In this document: piece by piece, positions 1-7,327 of the stretch
Layout: the number at the start of each line of letters is the position of its first letter
How positions within the stretch are numbered: the stretch's first letter is position 1
Assembly: GCA_019119145.1 (NCBI GenBank)
Contig: DWXR01000076.1
Coordinates: forward strand, 1 to 12,092
Source: Hominenteromicrobium gallistercoris
GTDB taxonomy: Bacteria; Bacillota; Clostridia; Oscillospirales; Acutalibacteraceae
Direction of reading: 5' to 3'
Length of the DNA: 12,092 nucleotides
Notes under the pieces: generated by a model
Told to the model about the DNA's origin: nothing
The model's input: only the letters and a program-made list of their open reading frames with translations
Database searches by the model: none
Program-made: the position numbers and the translations under genes

Positions 1-2047
1 AAAGCGCCGCTTCATCCGCGCTGAAATTCCCGGTTTCATAAGCGGAAACCATCACGTAATCGACGCTGTACGTCTTGAAGAGCAGCAGGTTGTCGCCGGG
101 GTTCTGGAACATCTTCTGCATGTCCTCCTGCCGCTGCGTGTAGTCGAGGCCGTGAAAATAGACGTAGCTCGACGAGCCGCAGACGATGTTGCGGCCGGTC
201 AGCGCGGCAATCTCGTTGTTGTGGCGCATGTCGGTCAGAATCGTGTCCTCCGGCTCCGTGTTCTCCTGCACATACGCGGCGACCGCAAGCTGGTCTTTCC
301 CGTAGAGACAGTAGCCGGCGACGCTTTCGCGCGCGATCGTCAGGACCGCCGAAACCGTGCAGAACACGAGGAACACACCGGCGAGCGCGCGCCGCCCGGG
401 CAGCCCCCGCAGCCTGCGGTACAGGTCGACGAGGTACGAGGCCGTCACGGCGCAGAGCAGGAAATACGCGGCGTAAAGCAGCTTGTTGTTGTCGTACGTA
501 TTCGGCTGGAACACGACGAATTCACAGATAAACCAGATCACGACCGCCGGCGCGGAGACCGAAAAGCTGCGCCGCGGCGCGGAAAACAGCGCGGGCAGGA
601 TGAACAGCGCGGCGGCGCCGAGATTGACGAGGTAGAACCAGATATAGCCGTCCGTCAGATTGCCCCAGTTGAACCAGCCGCGCACGAAGGACTCCGCGCT
701 CGCCTGCGTGAAGGTCCACGTCAGAAGCTGCGGCACGGCGAGCACCAGGACGATCGCGAGAAAGACGCCCCAGGTGCGGAGGACCGCGCCGCCGAGCCCG
801 CGGCGAAACGCGCGGACAAGCAGCGCCGCCAGCGCGCCGAGGAACAGGAGGGCCGCCGCGGCGACCGGCACGAAAAGCAGCGCGGAATCCCGCGGGATCA
901 CCGCGGGCACGAGGAACTGGATCAGAACGGGCAGAACGATCAGCACGGCGGCCGCGCCCTTTGCCGCGCACAGCACTTTGCCGGAATCCTTCGGGAACAC
1001 CGCACGGCAGAGCGCAAAGCAGAGCCAGACGCCGCAGATCAGCCCGAGCGCGAGGAACGAATGCGTGTGGATCATGACCATGGCCCCGGCAAAAATGCCG
1101 ACCGGCACAAAATAGGCCGGGCAGCGCTCGTAGACCGCACGGTACAGCACGTAGAGCAGCGGGAACAGCAGCGCCCAGCCGAAAAGCGTCGCGCGCTGCG
1201 GGAGCATCATGTCGACGATCACATTGACCCAGCGCACGTTCTCGTCGACGAGGTTGGTCGGCGTCTCATAGAAAGCCGTGAAGATGCGCGTGAAGTTCTC
1301 GCTGTTCTCCCCGAGGCCCGTCAGGAAATAGGCGAAGCCGAAGCCGCCGTTCAGGAAAAACAGCACCATTGCCAGAACCGACTTGGCCTTATCGCGCAGG
1401 AAGCGGCAGAGAAAGAGCCACACGCCGAAAAAGACCTGCGCCGCCGCAAACAGCATCGGCAAAAAATACGCGAACTGTAAAGGCGCGCCAAGCAGGTAAA
1501 GGCTTGAGGAAATGCTGTCGGACAGGAACGGATACGAGAGCTTCACGCCGGGCAGGATCGAATACATCGGCGGGAAGGTCCCCTGCTCCGCGATGCTCGT
1601 GATAAAGCCGAGGTGCATGCTCATGTCGCCGTAGGTGCACTGGCTGGACCAGATCTCGCCGTCCTGATACCGGAAGCTGTGCAGCAGCAGGCCCGCAAAG
1701 ACGAGCCAGAGCAAAGCGGGCACGAGCAGCGCGCGCTCCGTCCTAAAAAAGGCGGCCGCCGTCTTTTTCGGCACGCACAGCGCCGGGCGCCGCCGCCAGA
1801 GCGCGAGCGCCGTCAGAAGCAGCAGAAGCGCGAGCGCCAGAAGGTGCGCCGCGAGCGAAAAGCCGAATGCAAACGCCCAGAGCGCGGGCAGCCACATCAG
1901 AAGCACGCTGCCGGCCGCGCTGCCGAGAACCGCCTGCACCCAGCGCCGCTCATTTTTGAAAAAACACGCGGCAAGCAGCACGCCGCAGACCTGAAAGGCC
2001 AGAAAGTAAAGCAGCGCTGCGGCGCCGCCGAGAAAATCACCGTGCAT
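1..2047 (-). CDS. Large polytopic membrane protein, GT-C glycosyltransferase-like (3' end outside window)
   Basis: An open frame of 682 codons runs from ATG (2047-2045) off the left edge without a stop, so the C-terminus is missing. The start is set by GGAGG at 2057-2053, 5 nt before the ATG. The protein has roughly twelve or more hydrophobic segments. After three N-terminal ones comes an extracytoplasmic-type loop (residues about 125-180) with YGDMSMHLGF (Asp141, His145) and a YPFLSD motif, like the acidic first loop of GT-C transferases that use polyprenyl-phosphate sugars. After the last membrane segment, from about residue 575, is a soluble tail with TDMRHNNEIAALTGR and YFHGLDYTQR motifs, which I recall from the C-termini of uncharacterised bacterial GT-C/YfhO-like proteins. 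A role in transferring sugars to a surface polymer is inferred; donor and acceptor are unknown. It is transcribed divergently from the dCMP deaminase gene and has its own promoter. Confidence 0.8.
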   Translation of the reverse strand, partial: MHGDFLGGAAALLYFLAFQVCGVLLAACFFKNERRWVQAVLGSAAGSVLLMWLPALWAFAFGFSLAAHLLALALLLLLTALALWRRRPALCVPKKTAAAFFRTERALLVPALLWLVFAGLLLHSFRYQDGEIWSSQCTYGDMSMHLGFITSIAEQGTFPPMYSILPGVKLSYPFLSDSISSSLYLLGAPLQFAYFLPMLFAAAQVFFGVWLFLCRFLRDKAKSVLAMVLFFLNGGFGFAYFLTGLGENSENFTRIFTAFYETPTNLVDENVRWVNVIVDMMLPQRATLFGWALLFPLLYVLYRAVYERCPAYFVPVGIFAGAMVMIHTHSFLALGLICGVWLCFALCRAVFPKDSGKVLCAAKGAAAVLIVLPVLIQFLVPAVIPRDSALLFVPVAAAALLFLGALAALLVRAFRRGLGGAVLRTWGVFLAIVLVLAVPQLLTWTFTQASAESFVRGWFNWGNLTDGYIWFYLVNLGAAALFILPALFSAPRRSFSVSAPAVVIWFICEFVVFQPNTYDNNKLLYAAYFLLCAVTASYLVDLYRRLRGLPGRRALAGVFLVFCTVSAVLTIARESVAGYCLYGKDQLAVAAYVQENTEPEDTILTDMRHNNEIAALTGRNIVCGSSSYVYFHGLDYTQRQEDMQKMFQNPGDNLLLFKTYSVDYVMVSAYETGNFSADEAAL

Positions 2048-2106
2048 CGGAACCTCCGGAACAGGATATTTTTCGGGCGGGCGGCGCGCCGGACGGCGTC
2101 CAGCCC

Positions 2107-2128
2107 ATACCGGAAAATGATACGGTAT
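2107..2128. promoter_or_regulatory. Dyad at the start of the minus-strand transcript (possible operator)
   Basis: ATACCG (2107-2112) and CGGTAT (2123-2128) form a perfect 6-bp inverted repeat with a 10-nt centre. The predicted transcription start of the minus-strand promoter (about 2123) falls inside it. The placement suits a repressor site, but a chance match is possible and no regulator is identified. Confidence 0.3.
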
Positions 2129-2129
2129 T

Positions 2130-2158
2130 ATTGTACCATCTGACTGTAAGATTGTAAA
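2130..2158 (-). promoter_or_regulatory. Sigma-A type promoter for the membrane protein gene
   Basis: On the minus strand, TTTACA (2158-2153) and TACAAT (2135-2130) are separated by exactly 17 nt. This predicts a start near 2123 and a 5' leader of about 75 nt before the ATG at 2047. Each box differs from consensus at one position. Confidence 0.7.
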
Positions 2159-2203
2159 GCCGATGTTTTCCGCTTATTTTCGCGCCGCGCGCGCATTTTC
2201 CTG

Positions 2204-2232
2204 TTGCGGTTCCCGGGAAAATCCGCTATAAT
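2204..2232 (+). promoter_or_regulatory. Sigma-A type promoter for the dCMP deaminase / ABC-F unit
   Basis: TTGCGG (2204-2209) and a perfect TATAAT (2227-2232) are 17 nt apart. The predicted start is about 2239, leaving a leader of some 28 nt before the ATG at 2267. The spacer holds a 10-bp palindrome, TTCCCGGGAA (2210-2219), a possible operator. This promoter also rules out the upstream in-frame TTG at 2204 as a translation start, because that TTG is part of the -35 box. Confidence 0.75.
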
Positions 2233-2266
2233 GGGTGCAATATGTTATGAAGCGAGGTGTCCTCAT

Positions 2267-2767
2267 ATGCGGACTGATGTCCACAGAAGAGATAAGACGA
2301 ACTACTATCTTGACCTGGCGGAGACCGTCTCGCAGCGCTGCACATGCCTTCGACGTCACTACGGCGCTGTGATCGTGAAAAACGACGAGGTGATCTCCAC
2401 CGGCTACGTGGGTGCGCCCCGCGGCCGGAAAAACTGCACGGATCTCGGCACATGCGTGCGGCAGGAGCTGCACATCCCGCGCGGCGAACGCTATGAGCTG
2501 TGCCGCAGCGTGCACGCCGAGGCGAATGCGATCATCAGCGCGCCGCGCGACAAGATGATCGACTCGACGCTTTACCTTGTCGGCAAGGAGGTCGACACCG
2601 GCGAGTACGTCCGCAATGCGCTGTGCTGCTCCATGTGCAAGCGCATGGTCATCAACGCCGGCATCCGGCAGGTGGTCGTCCGCGACGACCACGACCAGTA
2701 CAGGAAGATCGATGTTCGGGACTGGATTGAAAACGACGAATCCATCGAAGGTGTATTCGGCTATTGA
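2267..2767 (+). CDS. dCMP deaminase family protein (ComEB-like)
   Basis: A 166-residue zinc-dependent cytidine/deoxycytidylate deaminase fold protein. Members deaminate dCMP to dUMP, feeding thymidylate synthesis in the cytoplasm. Visible motifs are HAEANAI (His83 zinc ligand, Glu85 proton shuttle) and CCSMC (Cys121 and Cys124 zinc ligands). The segment CVRQELHIPRGERYELC (63-79), just before the catalytic His, is typical of bacterial dCMP deaminases and absent from plain cytidine deaminases. The usual Pro before the first zinc Cys is replaced by Cys120. The start is the ATG at 2267, with GAGGTG at 2254-2259 (7-nt spacer) and the promoter just upstream; the same frame opens earlier at 2204, but that lies inside the promoter. 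The ABC-F gene follows after 56 nt with no terminator between, so the two are probably co-transcribed. The functional link between them is unclear. Confidence 0.9.
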   Translation: MRTDVHRRDKTNYYLDLAETVSQRCTCLRRHYGAVIVKNDEVISTGYVGAPRGRKNCTDLGTCVRQELHIPRGERYELCRSVHAEANAIISAPRDKMIDSTLYLVGKEVDTGEYVRNALCCSMCKRMVINAGIRQVVVRDDHDQYRKIDVRDWIENDESIEGVFGY

Positions 2768-2815
2768 GCCTTTGCATCGCGCCGTATTCGCTGTAAAGGC
2801 TCGGAAGGAATACGG
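2764..2815 (+). promoter_or_regulatory. Interlocked inverted repeats upstream of the ABC-F start (possible translational attenuator / pseudoknot)
   Basis: Two perfect 8-bp complementary pairs interleave. GAGCCTTT (2766-2773) pairs with AAAGGCTC (2795-2802). CCGTATTC (2782-2789), lying in the loop of the first, pairs with GAATACGG (2808-2815). They can form an H-type pseudoknot or two alternative hairpins. The second helix takes in part of the GGAAGGAA Shine-Dalgarno stretch (2803-2810) and GG of GGTGAT (2814-2819). The first helix overlaps the stop codon of the dCMP deaminase gene (2765-2767). A 10-codon frame opening with TTG at 2764 and ending with TAA at 2794-2796 spans the region and could encode a leader peptide. 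There is no U-tract, so this is not an intrinsic terminator. The repeats are seen directly; regulation is inferred. Confidence 0.45.
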
Positions 2816-2823
2816 TGATCATC

Positions 2824-4287
2824 ATGTCTTTGATACAGGTTTCGAACCTGACCTTCGGATACGAGGGCAGCTTCGACAATGTTTTTGAAAACGTCTCCTT
2901 TGCCCTCGACACGGACTGGCGGTGCGGATTTATCGGCCGCAACGGCAGAGGAAAAACGACTTTTTTGAATTTACTGCGCGGGAAATACGACTACAGCGGC
3001 AGCATTTCCGCCTCCGTGCAGTTCGAGTATTTCCCGTTTGAAGTCAAAAACCCGGACGACACGCCGCTGGAAATCGCGGAGGCGATCGATCCGGATTTTG
3101 AACTGTGGCGCCTCTCGCGCGAGCTGAACCTGCTCGAGGTGGACGAGGGCGCGCTCTACCGCCCCTATTCGACGCTGAGCTGGGGCGAACGCACCAAGGT
3201 GCTGCTCGCGATCCTGTTCATCCGCGAAAACAGCTTTCTTCTGATCGACGAACCGACGAACCACCTCGACACGGCGGCGCGCGACACGCTCGCCCGCTAC
3301 CTCAAAACGAAGCGCGGCTTTATCCTCGTCAGCCACGACCGCGCGTTTCTCGATGCGGTCGTCGACCACGTGCTTTCGATCAACCGCGCCGACATTACGG
3401 TCATGCGCGGCAATTTCACGACCTGGCAGCACGAAAAGGACCTCGAGGATCAATTCGAGCTGCAGCAGAACGAAAAGCTGAAAAAGGACGTCAAGCGGCT
3501 GGAGGCCGCGGCCAGACGGACGGAAAGCTGGTCCGACCGGAAGGAGCAGAGCAAAAAAGGCGCCTACGACCGCGGCTTCGTCGGGCACAAGGCGGCTAAA
3601 ATGATGAAGCGCGCCAAATCGATCGAATCGCGGCGCAACGACGCACTTGAGGAAAAAAGCGCGCTGCTGAAGAACATCGAATCCGCCGACACGAAGCTCA
3701 CGGTCGCGACGCTCCGCCACCCGAAGGATCTGCTCGTCGAGGCGCGGGACCTCTGCGTCGACTACGGCGGCGGTCCGGTTTTCGGGCCGCTTCGCTTTGA
3801 GATCCGGCGCGGCGAGCGCGTCGCGCTGCAGGGACGCAACGGCTGCGGCAAGTCGAGCATCCTGAAGCTGCTCTGCGGCGAGGATATCCCCCACACCGGC
3901 ACGCTCGAGACGGCGAGCGGCCTGATCGTCTCGTACATTCCGCAAAGCACGGAGGGGCTTTGCGGCGGCCTGCGGGATTTCTGCACGGCCAACGGGCTCG
4001 ACGAAAGCCTGTTCAAGGCGATCCTGCGCAAGCTCGAATTCCAGCGCGCGCAGTTTGAAAAGCGGATGGAGGATTTCTCCGAGGGCCAGAAGAAAAAGGT
4101 GCTGATTGCGAAAAGCCTCTGCGAAAAGGCGCACCTGCTCGTCTGGGACGAGCCGCTCAACTTTATCGACGTGATCTCCCGCATGCAGCTCGAGGAGCTG
4201 CTCTGCAGCGCCGCGCCGACGATCGTCTTCGTCGAGCACGACCGGCGCTTTGTGGAAAACACCGCCACAAAAATCATAACGATCTGA
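2824..4287 (+). CDS. Lsa-like ABC-F ribosomal protection protein
   Basis: A 487-residue protein with two ABC ATPase domains and no membrane segments, the ABC-F layout, and close to the usual length of Lsa-type proteins (about 490-500). Domain 1 has Walker A GRNGRGKT (38-45), signature LSWGE (118-122), Walker B LLIDEPTNHLD (139-149) and switch His171. Domain 2 has Walker A GRNGCGKS (337-344), signature FSEGQ (418-422), Walker B ending WDEPLNFID (441-449) and His472. The charged linker (about 204-290), with DRGFVGHKAAKMMKR, matches the antibiotic-resistance linker of Lsa proteins. Family members bind the ribosomal E site and displace lincosamides, streptogramin A and pleuromutilins; the drug range here is not proven. 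The start is ATG 2824. A GTG at 2815 is in frame but only 4 nt from GGAAGGAA, and Lsa relatives begin MSLI. The leader is structured, and a strong terminator follows 3 nt after the stop. Confidence 0.9.
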   Translation: MSLIQVSNLTFGYEGSFDNVFENVSFALDTDWRCGFIGRNGRGKTTFLNLLRGKYDYSGSISASVQFEYFPFEVKNPDDTPLEIAEAIDPDFELWRLSRELNLLEVDEGALYRPYSTLSWGERTKVLLAILFIRENSFLLIDEPTNHLDTAARDTLARYLKTKRGFILVSHDRAFLDAVVDHVLSINRADITVMRGNFTTWQHEKDLEDQFELQQNEKLKKDVKRLEAAARRTESWSDRKEQSKKGAYDRGFVGHKAAKMMKRAKSIESRRNDALEEKSALLKNIESADTKLTVATLRHPKDLLVEARDLCVDYGGGPVFGPLRFEIRRGERVALQGRNGCGKSSILKLLCGEDIPHTGTLETASGLIVSYIPQSTEGLCGGLRDFCTANGLDESLFKAILRKLEFQRAQFEKRMEDFSEGQKKKVLIAKSLCEKAHLLVWDEPLNFIDVISRMQLEELLCSAAPTIVFVEHDRRFVENTATKIITI

Positions 4288-4290
4288 CGC

Positions 4291-4311
4291 AAAGCCCCGC
4301 GGGGCTTTTTT
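4291..4311 (+). terminator. Rho-independent terminator after the ABC-F gene
   Basis: A perfect 18-nt palindrome, AAAGCCCCGCGGGGCTTT, is followed by further T residues (six Ts in all, 4306-4311). It begins 3 nt after the ABC-F stop codon and ends 18 nt before the next start codon. Confidence 0.9.
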
Positions 4312-4329
4312 GCCGGAGGGGATTTTGAG

Positions 4330-5574
4330 ATGAGAGACAAAAGCGAGCGCATCGCCGTGCTGGACGGCGTGCGCGCCTATGCGATCCTGATCGTCATGGG
4401 CTTTCACCTGTGGCAGCAGTCCTGGCTGCAGAACCTGATCCCGCACGATCTGCTGCAGCCGTTCGGCGTGCGGGATTTCAGCCTGACGTGGGTGCCGCGC
4501 ACCGGATACATGTTCGTCGACGTGCTGCTCCTGCTCTCCGGCTTCTGCCTGTTTCTCCCCTACGCGCGGCAGATGGCCGACCCGCTCGCGCGCGAGCCGG
4601 ACGCGCCCAGCCTCTTTTTCCGAAAGCGCGCGGCGCGCATCCTGCCCTCCTATTACTTCTGCCTGCTCGTCAGCCTGCTGTTTCTCGTGCGGCCCGCGCA
4701 GTACGCCCGGTTCGGCGATTACCTGCTGGATCTTTTCGCACACCTGACTTGCACGCACACCCTGTGGCCGCAGAGCTACATCGGCACGAAGTTCCCCGGC
4801 GTGCTCTGGACGCTCAGCGTCGAGGTGCAGTTTTACCTGATTTTCCCGCTGCTCGCCCGCCTGTTCCGGCGCTTCCCGCTGCAGTGCTGGGCCGTGCTCT
4901 CCGCGCTGGCGCAGCTCTACATCGCGCTGTTTGCGCGCACGTCCGGCGGCGGCGCCGACCCGCTGCACATCAACCAGCTCCCGGCCATGCTCGGCGTATA
5001 CGCAAACGGCATGCTCGCGGCAATTGTCTGGTGCCGCCTGCACAGCGCCCGGCGGAGGCTCCCGGCGCGCACGCCGCTCGCCGCGACGCTGCTCTGCGCG
5101 GTCTCCTTCGCCGCCATCGTCTGCATGCTGCACGACGGGCTCGACCGCGCGGCGGCCATCCAGCGCTGGCAGGTCGACTACCGCTTCCTGTTTTCGGCGT
5201 TCGTCAGCGTGTTCATCCTGTCGCTCGGCCTCTCTTACCGCGCGGTGCAATGGCTCTTTGCAAACCGCGCCGCCGGCTTCATCGCGCTGATCTCGTACAA
5301 CCTGTACATCTGGCACACGACGATCCTGCTGCAGTGCAAGGCCTGGCATCTGCCGCCCTACCCCGACGCGCCGGCGGACGCCTACGCGTGGCCGCAGTCG
5401 GCCAACGGCGCGCCGTGGCACTTCGCCTGGCAGGTGCAGTACACGGTGCTGTTCTGGGTCGCTTCCCTCGTCGTCGCCGCGCTCGCGACGTACCTGATCG
5501 AAAAGCCCGCCGCCAAATGGCTCCTGCGGCGGCGCAGAAAAAGAGAAGACGCAAAAGCAGTCCGCCCGGCATGA
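4330..5574 (+). CDS. Acyltransferase 3 family integral membrane protein (OafA/YrhL-like)
   Basis: A 414-residue polytopic membrane protein of the acyltransferase-3 family, which O-acylates sugars, peptidoglycan or lipids at the cell surface. Diagnostic motifs are the N-terminal LDGVRAYAILIVMGFH (Arg15, putative catalytic His26), the RKRAARILPSYY motif (98-109) and WTLSVEVQFYLIFPL (from 160). About ten hydrophobic segments follow, and the protein ends in a basic, probably cytoplasmic, tail (RRRRKRE). No SGNH domain is fused to it. The start is ATG 4330 with GGAGGGG at 4315-4321 (8-nt spacer). The Shine-Dalgarno begins only 4 nt after the terminator T-tract, so there is no room for a separate promoter. 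Expression must come from readthrough or from a promoter inside the ABC-F gene; I see only a weak candidate there, TTGTGG (4250-4255) and CATAAC (4275-4280). Its substrate cannot be read from the sequence. Confidence 0.88.
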   Translation: MRDKSERIAVLDGVRAYAILIVMGFHLWQQSWLQNLIPHDLLQPFGVRDFSLTWVPRTGYMFVDVLLLLSGFCLFLPYARQMADPLAREPDAPSLFFRKRAARILPSYYFCLLVSLLFLVRPAQYARFGDYLLDLFAHLTCTHTLWPQSYIGTKFPGVLWTLSVEVQFYLIFPLLARLFRRFPLQCWAVLSALAQLYIALFARTSGGGADPLHINQLPAMLGVYANGMLAAIVWCRLHSARRRLPARTPLAATLLCAVSFAAIVCMLHDGLDRAAAIQRWQVDYRFLFSAFVSVFILSLGLSYRAVQWLFANRAAGFIALISYNLYIWHTTILLQCKAWHLPPYPDAPADAYAWPQSANGAPWHFAWQVQYTVLFWVASLVVAALATYLIEKPAAKWLLRRRRKREDAKAVRPA

Positions 5575-5593
5575 AGCCCGGCGGACTGCTTTT
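5553..5593. terminator. Bidirectional terminator between convergent genes
   Basis: AAAAGCAGTCCGCC (5553-5566) and GGCGGACTGCTTTT (5580-5593) form a perfect 14-bp stem with a 13-nt loop. A T-rich tract follows on the plus strand (TTTTATTCTTT), and on the minus strand the stem ends TTTT followed by a T-rich stretch. The acyltransferase stop codon (5572-5574) lies in the loop and the leuA stop (5594-5592) overlaps the right arm, so one element serves both genes. Confidence 0.88.
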
Positions 5594-7304
5594 ATTCTTT
5601 CTGTTCTTTTGTTTTCTCTGCGCGGCGCTTGAAGCGGTTGATGGCGCAGAGGATGCCTTTGATCGACGACAGGGAGATGTTGTGGTCGAGGCCGACGCCG
5701 AAAACCGTTTCGTCGCCGCAGCTCAGCTCGATATAGGAGACGGCCTGCGAATCCGCGCCGGTCGAGACCGCATGCTCGCTGTAGGAGACGAACCGGTAGC
5801 CCGTGATGCCGACGGCGCTCAGCGCGTTGAAGAACGCGTCGATCGGGCCGTTGCCGCGGCCGGAAAGCTGCATATCGCGCCCGTCTGCGGAGAGCACGCC
5901 GTCAAAGTAAACGACGACGCGGTCCAGCTTTTCGTTTTCCTCGAACAGGCGGTACCGCTTCAGGTCGTACGGGGCGTGCACAAAGAGGTATTCGCGCTGG
6001 AAAATGCGGAAGATCTCCTCGGCCTTGAGCTCGCGGCCCTCGCGGTCGCAGGCCGCCTGCACGACGGCCCCGAACTCCGCGTGCATCTGCTTCGGGAGGA
6101 TGTAGCCGAAATGCCGGTGCATCACGAACGCCGCGCCGCCCTTGCCGGACTGGCTGTTGATGCGGATGATCGGCTCGTACTGCCGCCCGATGTCGGCAGG
6201 GTCGATCGGCAGGTACGGCACCTCCCAGTATTTTGAGCCGTTCTTCGCCATATAGGTGACGCCCTTGTTGATCGCATCCTGATGCGACCCGGAAAACGCG
6301 GTAAACACGAGCTCGCCGGCATAGGGGTGCCGCTCGTGGACGTGCATGCGCGTACACTCCTCATACACGCGCTTGATGTGGTTCATATTCGTGAAGTCCA
6401 GCACAGGGTCGACGCCCTGCGCGTAGAGGTTCATCGCGAGGTTCATCAGGTCGCAGTTGCCGGTGCGCTCGCCGTTGCCGAACACCGTGCCCTCCACGCG
6501 CTCCGCGCCGGCCATGATGCCGAGCTCCGCCGCAGCCGTCGCCGTGCCGCGGTCGTTGTGCGGGTGAATGCTCAATATCGCGCAGTCGCGGTGCTGCATG
6601 TGCGTGCGGACGTACTCGACCTGGTCGGCGTAGCAGTTCGGCGTCGCGAGCTCCACGGTGTTCGGCAGGTTGATGATCGCCTTTTTCTCCGGCGTCGCGC
6701 CGAGCGCCTCGAGCACGCGGTCACAGATCCGCACGGCGTTTTCGACCTCGGTGCCCGAAAAGCTCTCGGGCGAATACTCGTAGCGCAGCCGCATGTCCGG
6801 GTACTCCCGCTGCAGCTCCTCCGCCATCTGGCGGATCAGCACCGCCGCATCGACGGCGATCGCGATCACGCCGTCCATATCCGTATCGAACACGACGCGC
6901 CGCTGCAGCGTCGACGTCGAGTTGTAGAAATGCAGGATGACGTTCTTCGCGCCGCGGATCGCCTCAAACGTCCGCTCGATCAGGTGGCGGCGCGCCTGCA
7001 CGAGCACCTGCACCGTCACGTCTTCCGGAATCAGGTTCTCCTCGATCAGATACCGCAGCGTTTCGAACTCCGTTTCCGAGGACGCCGGAAAGCCGACCTC
7101 GATCTCCTTGAAGCCGATCTCCACGAGCGTCTTGAAAAAGACGACCTTGCGGTGCAGGTTCATCGGCGTGACGAGCGCCTGGTTGCCGTCGCGCAGGTCG
7201 ACGCTGCACCAGATCGGCGCGCGGCGGATCACCTGATCCGGCCATGTGCGCTCCGGGAAGCGGATCGGCGCAAACGGCCTGTACTTTTTATATCCCGTCT
7301 CCAT
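5592..7304 (-). CDS. leuA: 2-isopropylmalate synthase, long (type 2) form
   Basis: A 570-residue cytoplasmic enzyme that condenses acetyl-CoA with 2-oxoisovalerate to 2-isopropylmalate, the first committed step of leucine synthesis. The N-terminal TIM barrel has WCSVDLRDGNQ (metal ligand Asp39) and HPHNDRGTAT (metal ligands His247 and His249), then FGNGERTGNCDL. The C-terminal 130 or so residues form the LeuA dimer domain that binds leucine for feedback inhibition, seen in SGRGNGPIDAF and in the closing DHNISLSSIKG stretch. Length and the N-terminal YRPF and DQVI..AP.WCSVDLRDGNQ pattern fit the type 2 IPMS family. The start is ATG 7304, with GGAGAGGG at 7315-7308. It lies 23 nt downstream of the lipoprotein gene, probably in the same transcript, and ends in the bidirectional terminator. 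No other leu gene and no T-box are visible nearby, so leucine-dependent control in this window is not evident. Confidence 0.95.
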   Translation of the reverse strand: METGYKKYRPFAPIRFPERTWPDQVIRRAPIWCSVDLRDGNQALVTPMNLHRKVVFFKTLVEIGFKEIEVGFPASSETEFETLRYLIEENLIPEDVTVQVLVQARRHLIERTFEAIRGAKNVILHFYNSTSTLQRRVVFDTDMDGVIAIAVDAAVLIRQMAEELQREYPDMRLRYEYSPESFSGTEVENAVRICDRVLEALGATPEKKAIINLPNTVELATPNCYADQVEYVRTHMQHRDCAILSIHPHNDRGTATAAAELGIMAGAERVEGTVFGNGERTGNCDLMNLAMNLYAQGVDPVLDFTNMNHIKRVYEECTRMHVHERHPYAGELVFTAFSGSHQDAINKGVTYMAKNGSKYWEVPYLPIDPADIGRQYEPIIRINSQSGKGGAAFVMHRHFGYILPKQMHAEFGAVVQAACDREGRELKAEEIFRIFQREYLFVHAPYDLKRYRLFEENEKLDRVVVYFDGVLSADGRDMQLSGRGNGPIDAFFNALSAVGITGYRFVSYSEHAVSTGADSQAVSYIELSCGDETVFGVGLDHNISLSSIKGILCAINRFKRRAEKTKEQKE

Positions 7305-7327
7305 GTTCCCTCTCCAAACCGCGCGGC

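Noticed and set aside
152..1480. 442-codon plus-strand frame over the left membrane protein gene
   Set aside because: It is the antisense shadow of the 682-codon membrane protein frame, giving an Arg/Glu/His-rich nonsense product without domains.
2204..2266. Upstream extension of the dCMP deaminase frame from TTG 2204
   Set aside because: It would place the translation start in the -35 box, upstream of the predicted transcript start; the ATG at 2267 has a good Shine-Dalgarno.
2766..2802. GAGCCTTT/AAAGGCTC hairpin as a terminator for the dCMP deaminase gene
   Set aside because: No U-tract follows the stem; the sequence goes straight into the ABC-F ribosome-binding site, so a translational role fits better.
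2971..5421. Very long open frame (816 codons) on the minus strand opposite the ABC-F and acyltransferase genes
   Set aside because: It spans two well-supported plus-strand genes and the terminator between them, its product is Arg/Glu/Ala/Val-rich with no domain, and it arises from GC-rich third codon positions.
4410..6236. 608-codon plus-strand frame running through the acyltransferase and into leuA
   Set aside because: It is out of frame with the acyltransferase, antisense to leuA, and crosses the bidirectional terminator.
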